A stretch of DNA of 23,898 nt from the IMG/VR virus record IMGVR_UViG_3300032677_000161, positions 1 to 23,898 of that record. One strand, 5' to 3'. Below, piece after piece: positions 6,557 through 15,367 of this stretch. Position 1 is the stretch's first letter, and each line of letters starts with the position of its first letter. This DNA is from a virus. The notes beneath the pieces were generated by a model that searched no databases, was not told where the DNA came from, and worked only from the letters and a program-made list of their open reading frames with translations. Position numbers and translations under genes: made by a program.

Positions 6557-9500
6557 TCACTGTTTAATGCTTGGGAAATAGCGTAGGATATTGTCTCCGT
6601 AGTTTTTCCGGATCCATTCTTTATGCGGCTCGTCGAGGTTTGGACCCATTTTAACAATGTAGCGCAAAACCGTCATCGGTTGTTTTGTTGCAGGATCCTC
6701 CATGACAGGACCATTGGGCTTGCCATTGGTCGTCATCGGATTAAGCATCATCTGTTTCAAAGCATCATGCTCTCTTTCGAGCATTGGACCATTTTTCTTA
6801 AAATACCAATTCGCGAACTGCGAGCCTGTCAAATTCGCAATGTGCGGATCAACGTCTGCCGCAGCATTTCTCCAGTTCAAAGAAGCCTCTTGCATGTCGG
6901 CGCTGTTTTGATTTTGCTGAAGAATGGTTGCGACGTTTTCGGCTGCACCTTCACGGCTCGTCGATTTGGTTGGGAAGGTCGCTTTGAAGTGTTCAAGCGC
7001 AGAGACTGCCCTTTGATTGCCGGAGTTCGCAGCTGCCTGACTCATGTTTTCAACAGCTTTTTCGATTGCTTCCTCATTGGCGAGACCGCCTTGAAGCGAT
7101 TCAGGAACAGACAATCCAAGCGTTTTCGCCAAAGACTGAAGCGCACCGGCCATTGGCTGAACCAATGGGGCCGTTGTTCCGTGCGCATAAACGCCGCTTG
7201 CGGGTTGCTGAGAAACGTTACCGGCATATTCCAAGAGCCGTGGGCGGAGAAGCTGGGCGGCTTTTCCGTCATCGTCATAATCCGTCAAACTGTCGCCCCA
7301 ATTCTTTGCAGCGAACCCTGGCCCAGCGGCCCCGATCCTTTGAGCGGCTTCCGCGACAGCTTTTTTGTCTTCATCCGACAATGCTGTTGGGCCAACATTT
7401 TTCGGAGCAACAACACTTGGCTCGCTGCGAGGAACGACGCCGGTTGGCGCCGCAGGAACTGGGGTTGCAGCAGGAGCTGGGGTTGCAGCAGGAGCCGGAA
7501 GAGGAGCTGAAGAAATTGCCGGAGCTCCTGGGGTCGTTGTCGATCCGCCGCCGAGGCCCGGAGCTGGTTTCCCGCCGAGAGAATTAACATCAGCCTCTGG
7601 CAAAGCAACTTTTGAGGTTGCGATGTGCGTCCGAGGATCGATCATAAGATCGCCATTCTTCATTGCTGCACGAGCGTCTTGGTCTCTCACCCAGTGATAC
7701 ATTCCATCTGGGCCGACAGCTTTGATGAACAGCTCCCCTTGCGGAGAGAACTTCATGCTGTCCGACGAAATTCCTGACCAAACTTCCTGCTCTTTTGCTC
7801 TCGTCAAATCGGTCGCGGCGTTCTGCGTCCTTGTTTCGGCGAGCTGTTGAGCAATTTCAGGCTGCTGCTTATTCAGCGCCATATAGGCCGATGTTCCACC
7901 GACGAGGCCTTCGCCAATCGCTGGCAGGAGATAAGGGCTATGGGACGAAAGCATCGTTCCAACACCTGATAAAAGAGGAACCCAAAGGTTCTCGGAGGTC
8001 GGGAAGTTTTCACCAGCCAAACCTTTTGCCATTTTGCCAATCGGGCCGACCTGCTGAGATTCGTCCGTGTAGGCACCCGACTTTGTTGTTCCTGCCAAAC
8101 CGGGACGAGGCTGCTCTTGAGGTTGAGCAGAAGGAGCCGTTGCAACATCCTCTGTCACGTCCGTTTTTGTTGCGAAAGGAGCAGGAGAGGTCGTGTCTTC
8201 TGCGGTCGCGGTCGAAGGAATTCGCTTGTAATTGTCTACGACTTCCGGGTTGAACCAATCTGGTTTTTGATCGTTGCCGCCACCGATCTGATCGAGACCG
8301 GCAGTTTGACCGAGGCCAGCAGCTTTATTGAAACGCTGAACATATTTCGGAACGGTCGTCCCCGTCACGTCCGAGGTCTGCTGATTCGTTTTCGAAAGCG
8401 GCTTGCCTGTGAACCAAACGGAAGCAGCATCTTGCGGAGTTCCGTATTTTTTCAAAGCATCGCCAAAATAGTTTTTCGCAACGGCTTCCTGAGCATTTTT
8501 ATCAGCAAGGAAATCTTCCGGTGACAAAGAGCGTCCAAGCGTATTTTGCGTCCACTGAGGAACGTTTGAGCCCATAACCTGATATTTGCCATAAGCCCGA
8601 TCACCCGACTTGGTCGTTGGGCCAAGAGCGCCGTAGTTTCCGCCGCTTTCGATCTTTCCGAGCGCAGAAAGCAGATTTCCAATGTCATTTGGATCGGACG
8701 AAGTGTCATCGGGCGCAGTCGCTGGGTCGGAGGAGGAGTTCGGCTTGACAGTTTGGCCACCGGCGTATCCTGCTCGACCGCCCGAAGCAAACATTCTTGC
8801 TAAAGATGCAAGCGCCATAAGATCTTTTATCGTTGGGTCGCCCATTGAACCTGGAAGGTTTGCTTGCTGATTAAGTTTTAAGTTCGACTTTTCGTCAGGA
8901 ATATCCAACGATCCTTGCTGATCTGCGCTGTAAAGACCTTCCGGAGTCCCTCCGCCCATATCGCGATGAATCCGTCCGCCATGAGCCGAAGCAAGAAGGT
9001 CGCCTGTTGCGATTTGACCGTCCGCTGCAGCAAGGCCCATTTGCGCCGGGTCTGCGGCCGCAACCTGCTTCGAGTTGTCCTGAAGGGTATCCGCATCGCT
9101 GGTTTTAGGATTTGTTGCAGGAGGATTATTTGTTGGATCGACTGGAGCCTGTGCGCCTTGCGTTTGGCTCTTTGAATTTTGATTGCCTTGGGTTTCGCCC
9201 TTTTTCGCTGTTAAATTATCGTAAATTTGGCGAAAAAATCCTGCATCATGTTTGTCTGTTTTCGATTGAAAAAGTTCCGCAATATTTTTGCCTTTTTCTA
9301 CTGCACCCAAACCTTGCTCCAAAGCGCTCGGAGGGAGCGCTCCAGCAGAAGCTGGACGAATGAGCTGATTATTTACAGGAAGGCTTCCCGGAACACGCGA
9401 GCCGGGCGCACCAGCCGAAAGCTGACGAGCGGTCGGGACATAACCTTTGCCGATATCTTCCGACATTGCGGCGTGCTTGGAAACGATGTTGTTGATGTTG

Positions 9501-10582
9501 TAGGGATCGTAATATCCTGGGCTGTAGTCTTGACCGACAGCATTGCCCATTGCGTGATGCTCGCGGCCCCCGAGACCATAGCTCATGCCTTCATTTTCAA
9601 TGTTGACTGCGCCGCCTTCTGCTCGCGAGGCTTTTTCGTAATCGACCGTTTTGTATCCGCCCGAAAGCCCGACGGCCTCTGGGTGGACTTTTTCGACTTC
9701 ATCTGCCATGTAGCCGATATGCGTTTGTTCAGTTGGGTCGCCTTTATATTTAAATTTGTAAATCGGGAGACCATTTTTTGATGTGCCGACCTGTTTGATA
9801 TCGTGTTTCAAACGACGATCCGAAAACACCGACATTGGCTGAGTTGTTGTTGTCGTGTTGCCGGAAAGTGCGCCTGTTCCTTCTGCGATGTTCGCGAGGA
9901 ATTGAGCAGTTTGGAATGGATAGGCTTGTTTTTGCAGGAACTGATTGTAGAGCGCTGTATTGCCAGCCTGTGAAGTTTGCTGTTCGAGCGTTCCTGCGCC
10001 GAGTTCTGCTTGAGATCCGGCAAGACCAGCCTGTTGTCCCTGAAGTGCGAAAGTTCCTTCTTGGCCCAATCCGGTCATATAATTTTGGGCAGCGTTTTGA
10101 AAACCTTGATTTTCCATGCCGCCAATGGTTTGGCCAAGGGCGAGATTCTGCTGGTTTTCAAGATTCCCCAGGCCAATGTTGGCTCGATCACCGCCAAACG
10201 CTCCCTGACCAATAGCAGAACCCAGCATTTGCTGTTGCTGCTGCTGATTAACATTGTTCATTTGCGCGACAGTTGAGCCAACCGCATTTTGCAAGAATGG
10301 GTTCATGTAGCCTTGAACGCCGGAAGCAAAACCTTGCGGCGTGAAGCCCTGCTCGACTTGACTCAAAACCGGCTGAGCTGAATTCGCATATTTATTAATA
10401 TCCGAAATGCCCTGCTGCTGCTGAGCGTTGATCGGCGCAACGAACGCATTTGGGTCTGTGCTATAATTTTGAAATGGAGTTTGCGCGACCTGCTGAGCGT
10501 TCGCGTTCACTGCATTATAGCGAGCCAAAACCTCTGGTGGGATTTGAACGCTTTGCGTCGTCGTACCGGTCTTGCCACCCAT
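6557..10582 (-). CDS. Giant virion protein with internal S74 chaperone and lysozyme-like domains
   Basis: A 1341-residue multidomain protein. Residues 1-250 are Gln/Asn/Ala-rich with a QQQQQQ run near 113. Residues 250-320 match the endosialidase-type intramolecular chaperone (peptidase S74): SVFSDRRLKHDI holds the Ser254-Asp255 where relatives self-cleave, then IGYMADEVEKVHPEAV. Residues about 320-610 are disordered with GGR motifs at 338, 535 and 601. Residues about 635-745 look like a lytic transglycosylase/lysozyme fold: ALGKIESGGNYG has the probable catalytic Glu645 and AYGKYQVMG follows. Beyond are Pro/Ala-rich linkers (1010-1050) and a C-terminal helical region. It probably sits inside the virion and opens peptidoglycan during entry. 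CGGAG precedes the ATG, which is one base after the GNAT stop. Domain calls are fairly firm; the location is inferred. Confidence 0.78.
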   Translation of the reverse strand: MGGKTGTTTQSVQIPPEVLARYNAVNANAQQVAQTPFQNYSTDPNAFVAPINAQQQQGISDINKYANSAQPVLSQVEQGFTPQGFASGVQGYMNPFLQNAVGSTVAQMNNVNQQQQQQMLGSAIGQGAFGGDRANIGLGNLENQQNLALGQTIGGMENQGFQNAAQNYMTGLGQEGTFALQGQQAGLAGSQAELGAGTLEQQTSQAGNTALYNQFLQKQAYPFQTAQFLANIAEGTGALSGNTTTTTQPMSVFSDRRLKHDIKQVGTSKNGLPIYKFKYKGDPTEQTHIGYMADEVEKVHPEAVGLSGGYKTVDYEKASRAEGGAVNIENEGMSYGLGGREHHAMGNAVGQDYSPGYYDPYNINNIVSKHAAMSEDIGKGYVPTARQLSAGAPGSRVPGSLPVNNQLIRPASAGALPPSALEQGLGAVEKGKNIAELFQSKTDKHDAGFFRQIYDNLTAKKGETQGNQNSKSQTQGAQAPVDPTNNPPATNPKTSDADTLQDNSKQVAAADPAQMGLAAADGQIATGDLLASAHGGRIHRDMGGGTPEGLYSADQQGSLDIPDEKSNLKLNQQANLPGSMGDPTIKDLMALASLARMFASGGRAGYAGGQTVKPNSSSDPATAPDDTSSDPNDIGNLLSALGKIESGGNYGALGPTTKSGDRAYGKYQVMGSNVPQWTQNTLGRSLSPEDFLADKNAQEAVAKNYFGDALKKYGTPQDAASVWFTGKPLSKTNQQTSDVTGTTVPKYVQRFNKAAGLGQTAGLDQIGGGNDQKPDWFNPEVVDNYKRIPSTATAEDTTSPAPFATKTDVTEDVATAPSAQPQEQPRPGLAGTTKSGAYTDESQQVGPIGKMAKGLAGENFPTSENLWVPLLSGVGTMLSSHSPYLLPAIGEGLVGGTSAYMALNKQQPEIAQQLAETRTQNAATDLTRAKEQEVWSGISSDSMKFSPQGELFIKAVGPDGMYHWVRDQDARAAMKNGDLMIDPRTHIATSKVALPEADVNSLGGKPAPGLGGGSTTTPGAPAISSAPLPAPAATPAPAATPVPAAPTGVVPRSEPSVVAPKNVGPTALSDEDKKAVAEAAQRIGAAGPGFAAKNWGDSLTDYDDDGKAAQLLRPRLLEYAGNVSQQPASGVYAHGTTAPLVQPMAGALQSLAKTLGLSVPESLQGGLANEEAIEKAVENMSQAAANSGNQRAVSALEHFKATFPTKSTSREGAAENVATILQQNQNSADMQEASLNWRNAAADVDPHIANLTGSQFANWYFKKNGPMLEREHDALKQMMLNPMTTNGKPNGPVMEDPATKQPMTVLRYIVKMGPNLDEPHKEWIRKNYGDNILRYFPSIKQ
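7461..7496. repeat. 18-bp direct tandem repeat coding Pro/Ala linker
   Basis: The 18-base unit GGGGTTGCAGCAGGAGCT occurs twice back to back (7461-7478, 7479-7496, the second with a final C) and a degenerate copy precedes them. In the - strand gene it codes the APAATP-type linker near residue 1035 of the 1341-residue protein. It probably arose by slippage and can vary in copy number without changing the frame. Confidence 0.8.
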
Positions 10583-10583
10583 A

Positions 10584-11093
10584 TCAATGCTCCGTCAAAG
10601 TCTCGGCGGCATCATTTTGCCATTCGCCGGTCTTTTTGCCATAAATCCAATAAGCCCCAGATTGAGGCCCAAACTGCCTCTCATAAAGTCGAACCTTGCC
10701 TTCGACTCGTTGAGAGCTAAGAATTCCAATCACCAATGGAATCTGCAAAACTTCTGCTGCCTGTTTTGCGAATTCACAAAGTTTTCGAGCACGCCCACCC
10801 TTTGCACTGCGATACTCAGGATGAACGAAAATCGCCCGTTCGACAATCGTTAAATCATCAGAATACCACAAAGGCTCCGTTCTCAGCAAAATTGCTGCCT
10901 CGAACTGTTCACCCGGATGACCGATAATTCCAACGATCCCATGCTGACGTGTCAGCCCGGCCCAAATCTCATTGAGGAGCTTAGCGGGGTTTGGGTTTGT
11001 CAAACCGTTTTCCTCGCAAGCTGCGAGCGCAAGCTGCATCATTCCGTCGACATCTTCAGCGGTTCCGACGCGAACGCTTAATTCATTATCCAT
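10584..11093 (-). CDS. GNAT-family N-acetyltransferase
   Basis: A 169-residue protein with the order of a GNAT fold. A first strand (VRVGTAEDVDGMMQLA) is followed by the central acetyl-CoA motif A at 87-110: AIFVHPEYRSAKGGRARKL has the strand, the pyrophosphate-loop residues (R-x-x-K-G-G-R-A) and the following helix. A later strand is VIGILS, and the C-terminal region has the typical LYERQFG and YWIYGKK. It would transfer an acetyl group from acetyl-CoA to an unknown amine. The gene sits inside the virion operon, with AGAGGGA about 10 bases upstream of the ATG, and ends one base before the 1341-residue protein. A target in virion or host proteins is possible but unknown. Confidence 0.82.
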   Translation of the reverse strand: MDNELSVRVGTAEDVDGMMQLALAACEENGLTNPNPAKLLNEIWAGLTRQHGIVGIIGHPGEQFEAAILLRTEPLWYSDDLTIVERAIFVHPEYRSAKGGRARKLCEFAKQAAEVLQIPLVIGILSSQRVEGKVRLYERQFGPQSGAYWIYGKKTGEWQNDAAETLTEH

Positions 11094-11099
11094 ATTCGA

Positions 11100-11882
11100 T
11101 TAGTCCCTCTTTGGCCCAGGAAGTTTCTGGAGTGTTTTTATCGTCTTGTTACGATAGCCTTTGACAAAATGATCGAGGATCTCGTGTCCGTGATCAATGT
11201 CGCCATCTCCAAGGCGCGTAACATCATCCGGAGAAATTACATATTCTCCGCCAGCCGCAACGATTTCGACTGGAGCTCTTCCGCCGCTCGCACGAGCGCC
11301 GTATGGTTTTCCCTCGGTGTAGGGCGAGGGGGAAGCTGTGTAGGGTTGTTTCTGCTGATTGAAATAAGGTGACGAACTAAACATGCGCCGGGCGATCTTA
11401 AACCCTGCCATCGTGTTTCCTTCGCCCATGGACGAGATGATGTCGGCCGGGATAACATACGACCCAGACTCAACATTCATCGGCAGATGGTCGGTGCGCC
11501 CTGCGACCGGGGAATGGATCGGGCCTTCATGGACCATGTGGCGGACAGGCTGATCCGAATGGACGTAGGACATGTCGCCTTTGTCATAATTCATGTCGGC
11601 GAATGGGCCACCTTCGGCTTTTGCTGTCCGAGCAGAAACTTTGAACGCTTCAGCAGTCGGTGCGCCTTTTTGGCCAGGCTTCCGCATATGTTCTTTCGAG
11701 CCATGGGCGATGCGCTGTTGCTTCGCGTGTATGTTCGCGTACAAACCTCCGCCACCGGCTTTTGTATGACGGGCGGTGTTCAGTGCCGCCGCAATCGCCT
11801 GATCTTGTGGATGACCGGCGTGGATCATTTCCGAGATGTTATGGCTGATCGTTTGTTTCGATTTTCCGTGTTCCAGCGGCAT
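11100..11882 (-). CDS. Phage protein with duplicated G-x-YVI-x-x-D motif, probable virion component
   Basis: A 260-residue protein. The first 45 residues (LEHGKSKQTISHNISEMI, then QDQAIAAALNTAR) match a small N-terminal motif common in phage structural regions. Two similar segments follow: ESGSYVIPADIISSMGEGN at 138-156 and AAGGEYVISPDDVTRLGDGD at 209-228, each preceded by a Pro-Val or Gly-Arg element. A GGR motif lies at 200-202, like those in the 756- and 1341-residue proteins. The C-terminus is basic (KTIKTLQKLPGPKRD). GAGGT lies before the ATG and overlaps the preceding stop. I recognise the sequence style from phages, but no function is known; an internal virion or assembly role is inferred from its neighbours. 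Confidence 0.65.
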   Translation of the reverse strand: MPLEHGKSKQTISHNISEMIHAGHPQDQAIAAALNTARHTKAGGGGLYANIHAKQQRIAHGSKEHMRKPGQKGAPTAEAFKVSARTAKAEGGPFADMNYDKGDMSYVHSDQPVRHMVHEGPIHSPVAGRTDHLPMNVESGSYVIPADIISSMGEGNTMAGFKIARRMFSSSPYFNQQKQPYTASPSPYTEGKPYGARASGGRAPVEIVAAGGEYVISPDDVTRLGDGDIDHGHEILDHFVKGYRNKTIKTLQKLPGPKRD

Positions 11883-11891
11883 TTTGCGACC

Positions 11892-12242
11892 TCAAGTGTA
11901 TGTGGCAGAAGCGGTAGGGGTGCCAGTTTTCATAACAAGCCCAGTCGCAAAAGGAATTTGAATCTGGACAACACCGAGGTTTGTTCCAGGGATAACACAA
12001 ATTTCATTCCCGGTCGTGTTTGTTGTGCTGTTCGTATCGTAAAAAGTTACAATATCACCAGTTGAGATGATACTAACATTTGCCAACCAACCAGAAGAAG
12101 ATTTTACAAGAAACGTTGTCGAGGCGGCAACCTTTTTTGTGTTGTTCGTACCGGCGTGCAGATTGATTGCGCTGACGTAGGCATTGATTGCTTGAACGCC
12201 GTTTTTCTGTGTTGTTAGGATATCGTCTAAACTTGCAGCCAT
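11892..12242 (-). CDS. Conserved small structural-region protein
   Basis: A 116-residue protein starting ASLDDILTTQKNGVQAIN, a common beginning for small proteins next to the nozzle gene in podovirus-like genomes. The first third is helical, and the remaining two thirds read as beta strands (KVAASTTFLVKSSSGWLANVS, then VVQIQIPFATGLVMK), suggesting a helix plus beta-sandwich. Its ATG shares one base with the TAA of the nozzle gene (TAATG), so the two are translationally coupled. It may be a minor tail or internal component. The function is not established. Confidence 0.7.
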   Translation of the reverse strand: MAASLDDILTTQKNGVQAINAYVSAINLHAGTNNTKKVAASTTFLVKSSSGWLANVSIISTGDIVTFYDTNSTTNTTGNEICVIPGTNLGVVQIQIPFATGLVMKTGTPTASATYT

Positions 12243-15200
12243 TAGAATTTTCCATCCAGTTGATAGCGATATCTTATTGCGCCAATTCGGAAAAAAGTAT
12301 TCAAAGAGGCGGTTCCTCTTTGGTCAACGGTTGTTACAGAAATCGAAAGAAGACGAGCGCGAATTCTGCAGCTTATATACTGGACGTTCTGGTCCATGTA
12401 ATATGGGCCATAGGCCGTTTGCGGCCCATCGGGATAGTCCGCTCCATAAAAAGTCATATAGAGCTGAATCGGGTTGGTGGCCCCATCCGCTGTTTGCCAT
12501 TTGAAATCGGGCCAAATCTGATCGACGAAAACAAGGTTGTCCGCTTCGTTCAGCTGAATGTATCCGGTTTGAAATGAACAAACCATTGGATTAATATCAT
12601 TATCGTAACCGACTTCATGCTGATAAATGTAGCCTTTGTTGTCGGAGCCAATCGGAGTTCCGAGAACAGACTGATCGACCCAAGCGGTTCTTGCCAACGT
12701 GCCATAATCCCACTGCTGGGTATAAACATTATATTTTACGTAGGCATTGTTGTAGGAGCTGCCGGTCGTCGGATAATACCAAGTCACTTCCCCAAACGTC
12801 GAATTCGTTGCGCAACGAATGAGGGAATAAAGGTTTGTGTTGATATTCTGATAGATTTGATCCCAAACCGGACAAGCCAATGGCTGAGGGCCGGTCGAGG
12901 AAAGCATGCAAAATTTTTCGGGAGACATCCAATAAACATTGCCACCAAGAATTCCGACAGCCTTTTTACCGATGAGGCCCATTCCGTCTGCGATTTTATT
13001 GAATCCATAAACATTCGAACCGCCAACATATTGCATCGCCCAAACTGAAATGTTTGTCCAGATCAGGGCTTGTTGCGGGCCTTGAATTCCGCCGACGATG
13101 CTGCTTCCTTCTGGGATGCGATAGCTTCCTGCCTGATTGTTTGCGGAGGCAATCCAAGTCGTCGCATCTGCGGCATCCGACCAACGAATAAGGAGAGGGT
13201 CTTGAATGCCAGTGGCCGTTGAGCCATAAGCCACGAGCTGACGTGCAGGCATCGCAATAAAAATGCCATGATTCAGAAGCGGCGCGTTTGCGAGAAGGAA
13301 CGCATCCGTCGTATTATTCGTCGGAGACCAATAATAGATCGGACCATTTTCAGGATTGGCAATTAAAATTTCGCCAAAATTATTAATTACCCAATCGGAA
13401 ACACCCGACAAAGGAATTCCGCTCGGATAGCTCGTTTTTATCCCAAGGCCATATCCGACGGAAGCAGTAAAAAAAGAAGCGGTAAATGACGAGGTTGTCG
13501 TGTTGCCCGAAATACCACCCGGCGTAATGCTCAAATACCAAACAGTTCCGCTTCCACTTGTGATATACGGATAAAGCCCTTGGTTATTTAGGGAGATAGC
13601 GCTTCCAGTAACAAGCTGATTTAGCGCAACATTGGAATTTGCCGTGCTGAGGGTGATATATGCGTAATTTGTATAGTTCGCAGTGAAAGTTCCGGAACCT
13701 CCCGCCGTAACGCTTATTGGAGATCCATTTTGCGTCATCGAAACGTTATATGTCGTGCTCAAAGATGAATTGACGACATAATAAATCGTATTAAGTGTAA
13801 GGCTGGTCGGAAGGGAGCCTCCGGAGCTAACTGTAAATGTTAAGGCTGTTCCATTCGGAGGCGCATTGCCAGAAACTGTTATGACCGCCGGAGAAGCAGG
13901 TTGAGCAATTGTAACAGTTTGACTCGCGACAGAGGTTATGGTGCTTAATTGCGTTGCGGCTGGGCTGCCAGGATAACCAACGTAACCACCGTATTCCCCT
14001 GAACCATATCCGCTTGCACCATAAAGAGATGGGATATTGTAATAATAAACAATGTGAGCATTGCCATTGTTCATATAAAAACTAGCAGAGGCGGTCGCCG
14101 GGGAAGAAGAACTAATTGTATATCTATAAGAAGGATTTGTCGCGTCCAAAGTCGCGATATAATTCCCATAGATTGTAACCCCATTCGATGTCGTTGGATA
14201 CAAAAACGAAGCGGTTTGTCCGTTAATATAAGGCTGATTATATTCGGTAACCGTTACGGTTGTTGTTCCAGAATTGGTGGAAAATTGTGGAAGCAGCGGC
14301 CCATTGGCCAATGAAGTCGCAACACCGACAGAAGCGCTTGCAGGAGAAGCATTGGCTTGAATCGCATAAACGCTAAAAAATTGATTACCGCTCAAAGCTC
14401 CAATAACAGAATAAACTCCGCTCAGCAAAATCGTTTGGATGCTGATAGGAGTTTGAATATTAATATTAAATCCTGTTTGGATTTGATTCGGATTGTAAAG
14501 CGTTAAATTCGTCGCAGAGGTTGCCGAATTTACAATCGCGGTTCCGCCAGAAGTTAGCGAAAGATTAAACGTATTCGAAGAAACCGGTAAAACGTAATAA
14601 GGCGTATTTGCTGCAATTGAGGAGCCTGTAATTGAACCGGTGAAATAAATTTGCGTTGTTGAAACAGGAGTGGTTGTCGCGGTGACGAGGACGTTTCCGC
14701 TTCCGTCCGAACCGACCGAAACACCTGTTTGAACACCCAAAGCGGTATCCGTAATATAAACATAAGGTGAGTTTGCGACCATCGCAAAAGGCGCAACAGA
14801 CATAGTATTTGCACCGGAGGTTACTCCCGTAGCAAAAACCGCTTGCGCTCCGCCCCAAGGAGTTGCAGAAAGCGTAATAACTCCAGCAGAAGCGCTAAAA
14901 ATCCAATATACTGTATTTGCAATAACATTTCCGGAGGTCGATGTAAAATAAACCGCTGTTCCGATTCCCCAAAGGCTCGAAACGGTAATTCCGTTGCTTG
15001 TGGTAAATGTTACTGATTGAGAAACTGCTGTCGTTAATGAAACGTTAGCTGCGTTTAGTTCTGGAGTTATATTGGTGTAAGTTTGCGAAGGGCTGGTAAT
15101 ATACGAAAGTTCGTTTTGTGCCCCAATCGCGAGGCGCTGCTGTCCGTTCAAATCTTCCCAAGCATGAAGCTCGTTGATTTGAGAAGAAATGTTTATACCT

Positions 15201-15361
15201 GGCGCCCAATTTACCCAGCCGCCGAGCTTCTGAATAAGGCCCATTCCATTTCGATCAGGCTGAAATCGAATAAGCTGAGAGGAGGAAAACGCCGCTTCGT
15301 TCAAAGCTGGCGTTTTTGTTGTATCGACTCCAGGAATTAATTTCATCGTTGCATGAGGCAT
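12242..15361 (-). CDS. Tail nozzle / packaged-DNA-stabilisation-type protein with large insertion
   Basis: A 1039-residue protein. Residues 1-95 (LIPGVDTTKTPAL, SSSQLIRFQ, GLIQKLGGWVNW) and the C-terminal 400 residues (LLIRWSDAADATTWI, AGSYRIPEGSSIVGG, WAMQYVGGSNVYGF, GLIGKKAVGILGGNVYWMS) match the family of podoviral tail-hub proteins related to packaged-DNA stabilisation proteins and nozzle proteins. These close the portal channel below the adaptor and form the tail tip. Between them about 530 residues (110-640) of Ser/Thr/Gly-rich beta repeats interrupt the usual architecture, which would be compatible with surface-exposed domains. Three copies of a T-x-Y-T...NTxYYV...T repeat lie there. 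GAGG is found 11 bases before the ATG. The family call is strong; the insertion's role is unknown. Confidence 0.8.
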   Translation of the reverse strand: MPHATMKLIPGVDTTKTPALNEAAFSSSQLIRFQPDRNGMGLIQKLGGWVNWAPGINISSQINELHAWEDLNGQQRLAIGAQNELSYITSPSQTYTNITPELNAANVSLTTAVSQSVTFTTSNGITVSSLWGIGTAVYFTSTSGNVIANTVYWIFSASAGVITLSATPWGGAQAVFATGVTSGANTMSVAPFAMVANSPYVYITDTALGVQTGVSVGSDGSGNVLVTATTTPVSTTQIYFTGSITGSSIAANTPYYVLPVSSNTFNLSLTSGGTAIVNSATSATNLTLYNPNQIQTGFNINIQTPISIQTILLSGVYSVIGALSGNQFFSVYAIQANASPASASVGVATSLANGPLLPQFSTNSGTTTVTVTEYNQPYINGQTASFLYPTTSNGVTIYGNYIATLDATNPSYRYTISSSSPATASASFYMNNGNAHIVYYYNIPSLYGASGYGSGEYGGYVGYPGSPAATQLSTITSVASQTVTIAQPASPAVITVSGNAPPNGTALTFTVSSGGSLPTSLTLNTIYYVVNSSLSTTYNVSMTQNGSPISVTAGGSGTFTANYTNYAYITLSTANSNVALNQLVTGSAISLNNQGLYPYITSGSGTVWYLSITPGGISGNTTTSSFTASFFTASVGYGLGIKTSYPSGIPLSGVSDWVINNFGEILIANPENGPIYYWSPTNNTTDAFLLANAPLLNHGIFIAMPARQLVAYGSTATGIQDPLLIRWSDAADATTWIASANNQAGSYRIPEGSSIVGGIQGPQQALIWTNISVWAMQYVGGSNVYGFNKIADGMGLIGKKAVGILGGNVYWMSPEKFCMLSSTGPQPLACPVWDQIYQNINTNLYSLIRCATNSTFGEVTWYYPTTGSSYNNAYVKYNVYTQQWDYGTLARTAWVDQSVLGTPIGSDNKGYIYQHEVGYDNDINPMVCSFQTGYIQLNEADNLVFVDQIWPDFKWQTADGATNPIQLYMTFYGADYPDGPQTAYGPYYMDQNVQYISCRIRARLLSISVTTVDQRGTASLNTFFRIGAIRYRYQLDGKF
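13682..14956 (-). repeat. Three diverged beta-repeat units in the nozzle insertion
   Basis: Units at residues 136-178, 237-285 and 506-560 (about 14828-14956, 14507-14653 and 13682-13846) share a pattern: a strand of the form VYFT, a variable loop, NTxYYV (VIANTVYW, AANTPYYV, TLNTIYYV), then T(F/Y)NLS and GGT/GGS endings. This type of unit is widespread in phage adhesins. Units are protein-level repeats only; the DNA has diverged too much to be a recent duplication. Confidence 0.7.
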
Positions 15362-15367
15362 AATTAA

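Noticed and set aside
6623-7587. Long + strand frames (295 and 173 residues) opposite the 1341-residue protein
   Set aside because: Antisense to a multidomain protein with recognisable S74 and lysozyme-like domains; Arg/Cys-rich composition is typical of shadows.
11487-12065. 192-residue + strand frame across two - strand genes
   Set aside because: It overlaps two tightly packed late genes antisense and shows no family features.
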